Origin: Magnetococcus sp. PR-3
Lineage (GTDB): Bacteria; Pseudomonadota; Magnetococcia; Magnetococcales; Magnetococcaceae
Length of the DNA stretch: 64,000 nt
Direction: 5' to 3'
Assembly: GCF_036689865.1 (NCBI RefSeq)
Contig: NZ_JBAHUQ010000033.1
Location: 1-64,000 of the forward strand
In this document: positions 61,501-64,000 of the stretch, one piece after another
How positions within the stretch are numbered: position 1 is the first letter of the stretch
Layout: each line of letters opens with the position of its first letter
Made by a program: the position numbers and the translations under genes
The notes under the pieces: generated by a model
Databases searched by the model: none
What the model was told of the DNA's origin: nothing
The model's input: the letters and a program-made list of their open reading frames with translations, nothing else

Positions 61501-61964
61501 GTGCAGATGCGATTAACTTGGTGCACAGTATGAAAGGTGTGGCTGGGCAGTTACATATGAATAAACTGTCCACACTCGCCGGGCAGTTGGAGAAAGATCT
61601 GAAGCGTGAGAATAAAGATACTCAGGAACAGTTACAGATGCTTAAAGAGATTGTTTCTGACATCTTAACCTGGCTTGAACAGAGCTTACCTGCGGGATCC
61701 GCTGATCCTACGGCGGAGCCGTGTGCAAAAGAGGTGTTACCCATAGAAGCAGCAGCCATTGCGCTACGTATTGAGCAGATCATGCAGGATTTAGAGCAGG
61801 ATTTACCTCAAGGGTTACAGGGGCTGCAAGGGGTTTTGAATATGGTGGGGGGGAATACTCTGGAAGGTCACATTAAAACAGCATTGGATCATGCTCAAGG
61901 GTTTGATATACCAGAGGCTAAGTTGGCACTAAACCATGTGCTGGCAACATTAAAGTCATCCTAG
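58563..61964 (+). CDS. MHYT-domain hybrid sensor kinase (MHYT-PAS-HisKA-HATPase-REC-REC-Hpt)
   Basis: The 1133-residue protein has an MHYT membrane sensor with seven helices (about 20-260) and three motifs of the MHYT type (MHFVGM, LHYSGM, MHYTAM), thought to bind copper and sense O2, CO or NO. A PAS domain follows (about 270-390). The kinase is intact: H409 in MSHEIRTP, then DTGIG and GTGLGL. Receiver 1 (D695), receiver 2 (D842) and an Hpt domain (H988) complete a phosphorelay. An extra 130-residue tail follows. The downstream HD-GYP regulator starts 9 bp later and is the likely output. Confidence 0.93.
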   Translation: MFMTLWSQFFISQDQKGLAVYEGIYDPLLVSLSVMISILAAYTAFQLSSRLRDENRSVVMAWRAGGAIALGMGIWAMHFVGMLAFRLECTVSYDPWVTLISIVPGFGAAWMALGVLGRGQATWHTFVSRGVVMGGGIGALHYSGMAAMEMDAILRYDPFLFLLSVAVAIFLAVIALSVKSFLQHHTPLGPGHLSSLIGGIIMGGSVSGMHYTAMEAAYFIPLGQPSSYTVNSPLPLAVAVSLTTLTLLVIAWVSALAGRRLSSSRRWMNSILQNMSQGFVMMDLKGRVLEANPTLLTWTGETQSTLQGTPFPHLVCGEEQPRLEGFLKKMGQGTPVRCSIHLNCGDHRRIPVQLHGNPHHDEEGGIIGIYAILTDIRAEQEAAQALSDAKEAAELASRAKGEFLANMSHEIRTPMNAILGMTHLCLQTELNDRQRHFLEKVHNAGNSLLRILNDILDFSKIEAGKLEIEKAPLRIDDVLTSLADLMAIRADEKKLELLFHRDAKLPDLLEGDPLRLGQILINLVGNALKFTDRGEVVVRIELIDTHQQGVLVRFSVEDTGIGMTKSQVSNLFQAFKQADSSTTRRYGGTGLGLAISQRLVQLMGGELTVQSKPKQGSTFSFDLELGIRHGGLLSASHQLPEGLKVLVVDDNALAQNILKDMLGGFGLEVTTAASGEEALQAIAQIPDPFDFVLMDWQMPGLNGIETSQKIRESLQGADMPTIIMVTAYGREEVMHKADQAELDGFLIKPVNPSMLLDAITQLQAKKEPSTHSWQRPVQKRADPIMVPDLRGKTLLMAEDNPLNIEVVQELLVPTGVTLDCVENGLQAVEAAQAAPYALILMDLQMPVMDGIEATKQILQSQGNDAPPILALTANALSGDRERCLALGMKDHIAKPLIPELFYATLAKHLKVPTTSVQHALTPAQETGLPENGPEGVALEQAWIALNRNTPLMIKLLEGVRDQWGVQVTQLEEWVVQAHHRADAINLVHSMKGVAGQLHMNKLSTLAGQLEKDLKRENKDTQEQLQMLKEIVSDILTWLEQSLPAGSADPTAEPCAKEVLPIEAAAIALRIEQIMQDLEQDLPQGLQGLQGVLNMVGGNTLEGHIKTALDHAQGFDIPEAKLALNHVLATLKSS

Positions 61965-61973
61965 GGGGTAGGT

Positions 61974-63101
61974 ATGGGTGTGGGATTAAACCCGCTTGGA
62001 CAGCGGGCAAGGGTGCTGTTGGTTGATGATGTTAAAGAAAATTTGCAAATCTTAATGGAGACGCTCTCTTCTGAGTACGCCATTACTGTTGCAAGAGATG
62101 GCATGCGTGCATTGGAGTTAGCCAGTTCTGACCCACAACCAGACGTTATTTTGTTGGATGTGATGATGCCCGGTATGGATGGTTACGAAGTGTGTGCCAA
62201 GCTTAAAGATCAGGCGCATACTCGGGATATTCCAGTTATTTTTATTACGGCTATGGATGGGGAAGAGGATCAGTTCCGTGGACTTAATCTTGGTGCTGTG
62301 GACTATATTGTTAAACCTTTTTCACCCCCTTTGGTCACCGTACGGGTCCGCAACCAAGTGGAGCTAAAGCGCCATCGGGATATGTTGGATAACTTGGTGA
62401 CTGAACGCACCCGGCAATTGGCGGATACCCAGCAACGCAGTATCAATAGCCTTGCCACATTGGCTGAAACCCGTGACCCGGAAACCGGCGGACATATTCG
62501 GCGTACTCAGCGCTACATGGAAATTTTAGCCCAGCGTCTTTGGGAGCACCGGGACTATCAGTTTCAGTTTGGTGCCTATACGCCAGAGTTAATGGCCAAG
62601 GCCTCCCCTTTACACGATGTCGGTAAAGTTGGGGTTTCCGATGATATTTTGCTGAAGGCCGATATGTTGAATGATCAGGAGTTCACCCAAATGCGACAGC
62701 ACTGCATGCATGGGTGGCGCTCCTTGCGCAGTGGTCAGGAACGTTATGAGGATAATCCGCTCTTATGGTTAGGGGCTGAGATTGCACGTTACCACCATGA
62801 ATGGTGGGATGGTAACGGTTATCCGGAAGGTTTGTCGGGTACTGATATACCACTTTCAGGCCGTTTGATGGCTCTGGCTGATGTGTATGATGCGCTTATT
62901 AGTAAACGGGTTTATAAACCCCCCATGGCCCATCAAGAAGCGGTGCGTATTATCTGTGAAGGGCGAGGAACACAGTTTGACCCTGTGGTTGTCGATGCTT
63001 TTGTGGCATTGGAGGCACAATTTAGGGAGATTGCCCTCTCTTTGGCAGATTTCGAAGAAGAGCGGCAAACTTTACTGCAAGAGGTAGCGGTCAATTCTTG
63101 A
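61974..63101 (+). CDS. REC-HD-GYP response regulator (cyclic-di-GMP phosphodiesterase)
   Basis: The 375-residue protein has a receiver (D62 phospho-acceptor) and an intact HD-GYP domain: H173, H213-D214 in LHDVGKVG, HHE at 273-275 and GYP at 281-283. It should hydrolyse cyclic-di-GMP when activated by the upstream MHYT kinase relay. A coiled coil joins the two domains (about 128-155). It forms an operon with the MHYT kinase. Confidence 0.95.
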   Translation: MGVGLNPLGQRARVLLVDDVKENLQILMETLSSEYAITVARDGMRALELASSDPQPDVILLDVMMPGMDGYEVCAKLKDQAHTRDIPVIFITAMDGEEDQFRGLNLGAVDYIVKPFSPPLVTVRVRNQVELKRHRDMLDNLVTERTRQLADTQQRSINSLATLAETRDPETGGHIRRTQRYMEILAQRLWEHRDYQFQFGAYTPELMAKASPLHDVGKVGVSDDILLKADMLNDQEFTQMRQHCMHGWRSLRSGQERYEDNPLLWLGAEIARYHHEWWDGNGYPEGLSGTDIPLSGRLMALADVYDALISKRVYKPPMAHQEAVRIICEGRGTQFDPVVVDAFVALEAQFREIALSLADFEEERQTLLQEVAVNS

Positions 63102-63230
63102 TTGTGTCAATGTAACACGATCTATGATTGTGTTTTAACTGAGTGACAACGGTTTTTAATTAAAGTGTGCTGTGCCGTAAGAAAATAATGGCCACAAAAT
63201 AATAAGCCCGCTTCATAATAGGGAAAGTTC

Positions 63231-64000
63231 ATGGAAAAGCTGCTAAAAGTTTCTGTTGCCCGAGGGATATTTTGGGTGGAAGCGCCTCAAGCAGGTTTAC
63301 GCGTTCTCTGTGGGTGTCCTGCAGATAGCGTGAAACACTTGATGAAACGTGGGTTGATCCAGCAGCGGGAGAAAAATGGTATTCCGTTTGAGACAGGACC
63401 CAACGCGATTTTGCTGTCGGATGTCATGCTGCAAAATGGTGAACTAAGCAATTTGGGTGAATTTCCTGTTCTGCAAATGCTTTATAAGCAGGGTATGATT
63501 ATACCTAACCATCCCAATAATACCGGTCAAAAGCCTCTGTTATTGGGGCGTTCTGAGCAGGTGAATGCTCAGATGCAGTATATTTTTCGTGGTAACTATG
63601 GTCTGGTTTCAGAAGAAGAGTTAATCCAGGCAGGGGTCTCTCGTGAAGATGCCCAGTGGCAGATGCGGTTGAAGCTTCGCTTTGCCTTTGGCCGTATCTC
63701 CCCCTCCAATCAACTGCTTGATGGGTTGGTGGTTGCAGATACCAAAGTTGAAATTCGCAATGGTCTCTATATCGAAAGGGTGGACACCAATCAGTTCCGC
63801 TTTAGCTTTGAAGATGAGACTGTAGACATTGATCTCAACCTGCCAACGAGCACCCATTATGAATCCCCTTATCCACTAGGCTATCTGCGTTTTAAACGGG
63901 AGTATTTTGCCGTTTTGCATAGCGGGGAAGGTGACGGCTGGGATGTAAACCGGCCCAGCATGTCCAGCATGCTGATGTTCCAGGGCAAGCTCTATCTCAT
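63231..64000 (+). CDS. Conserved protein, possibly MBL-fold, cut by the window end
   Basis: The frame starts at ATG 63231 (GGGAAAG at 63221-63227) and is open to the last base, giving 256 residues. The first 60 residues (LRVLCGCPADSVKHLMKRGLI) and the next part (IPNHPNN...RGNYGLVSEEEL) look like a conserved domain I cannot name. The visible end (GWDVNRPSMSSMLMFQGKLYLI) resembles the first strands of a metallo-beta-lactamase fold, but the HxHxDH motif would lie outside. The call is tentative. Confidence 0.6.
   Translation, partial: MEKLLKVSVARGIFWVEAPQAGLRVLCGCPADSVKHLMKRGLIQQREKNGIPFETGPNAILLSDVMLQNGELSNLGEFPVLQMLYKQGMIIPNHPNNTGQKPLLLGRSEQVNAQMQYIFRGNYGLVSEEELIQAGVSREDAQWQMRLKLRFAFGRISPSNQLLDGLVVADTKVEIRNGLYIERVDTNQFRFSFEDETVDIDLNLPTSTHYESPYPLGYLRFKREYFAVLHSGEGDGWDVNRPSMSSMLMFQGKLYL

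Noticed and set aside
1-64000. CRISPR array, tRNA or rRNA genes, insertion sequences
   Set aside because: No regularly spaced repeats, no cloverleaf with a T-loop motif, no rRNA stretch and no transposase were found by eye.
1-64000. Magnetosome (mam/mms) genes
   Set aside because: The general gene style prompted the check, but no mam-like gene is present.

Overview
The window is a Gram-negative chromosomal segment, most likely from a marine or microaerophilic proteobacterium. The evidence is an outer-membrane TamA/TamB pair, Tat-exported redox enzymes, an ornithine-lipid synthase and a dense set of multidomain signalling proteins. The protein style is compatible with the Magnetococcales or a neighbouring alphaproteobacterial line, but no rRNA or marker gene fixes this and no magnetosome gene is present. 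No tRNA, rRNA, CRISPR array, insertion sequence or prophage was seen.

Region 1 (1-15.9 kb) is a hydrogenase island. hypCABDE (4159-7867) makes and inserts the NiFe(CN)2CO centre. A second block (9913-15851) encodes a maturation protease, a short HupH-type protein and hynS-isp1-isp2-hynL, the Isp-type membrane-linked [NiFe] uptake hydrogenase; a strong terminator closes it. An NMT1/PAS histidine kinase (1329-3653) and a receiver protein with a degenerate HD-GYP output (8008-9492) sit on the opposite strand. hypF is not in the window. Region 2 (15.9-24.3 kb) is a complete nosRZDFYL cluster for reducing N2O to N2, with FNR-type sites upstream. H2 oxidation and N2O respiration side by side suggest hydrogen-driven N2O reduction through the quinone pool (inference).

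Region 3 (24.6-36.6 kb) has two sulfotransferase-like genes, the periplasmic methionine sulfoxide reductase pair msrPQ, tamA-tamB, and a fused bifunctional ornithine-lipid synthase (OlsF type). Region 4 (36.9-42.5 kb, minus strand) is a three-gene signalling operon: REC-GGDEF-EAL, a FIST-domain protein and a hybrid kinase whose catalytic boxes are all broken while its receiver and Hpt domains are intact. It resembles the NosP/NahK nitric-oxide modules that control cyclic-di-GMP, but with a pseudokinase.

Region 5 (42.7-55.2 kb) is mixed housekeeping: a methyltransferase, CreA, a CysZ-like protein, an aspartic protease, acylphosphatase, an ankyrin protein, a RelA/SpoT homologue with an apparently dead synthetase, exonuclease III, a Nudix CoA pyrophosphatase divergent from a CDGSH protein, a lytic transglycosylase and PgeF. 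Region 6 (55.4-58.3 kb) is rpsF-priB-rpsR-(DUF2232)-rplI plus an FmdB-type zinc ribbon. Region 7 (58.6-64 kb) is an MHYT hybrid kinase followed by a REC-HD-GYP phosphodiesterase and a truncated gene at the window edge.
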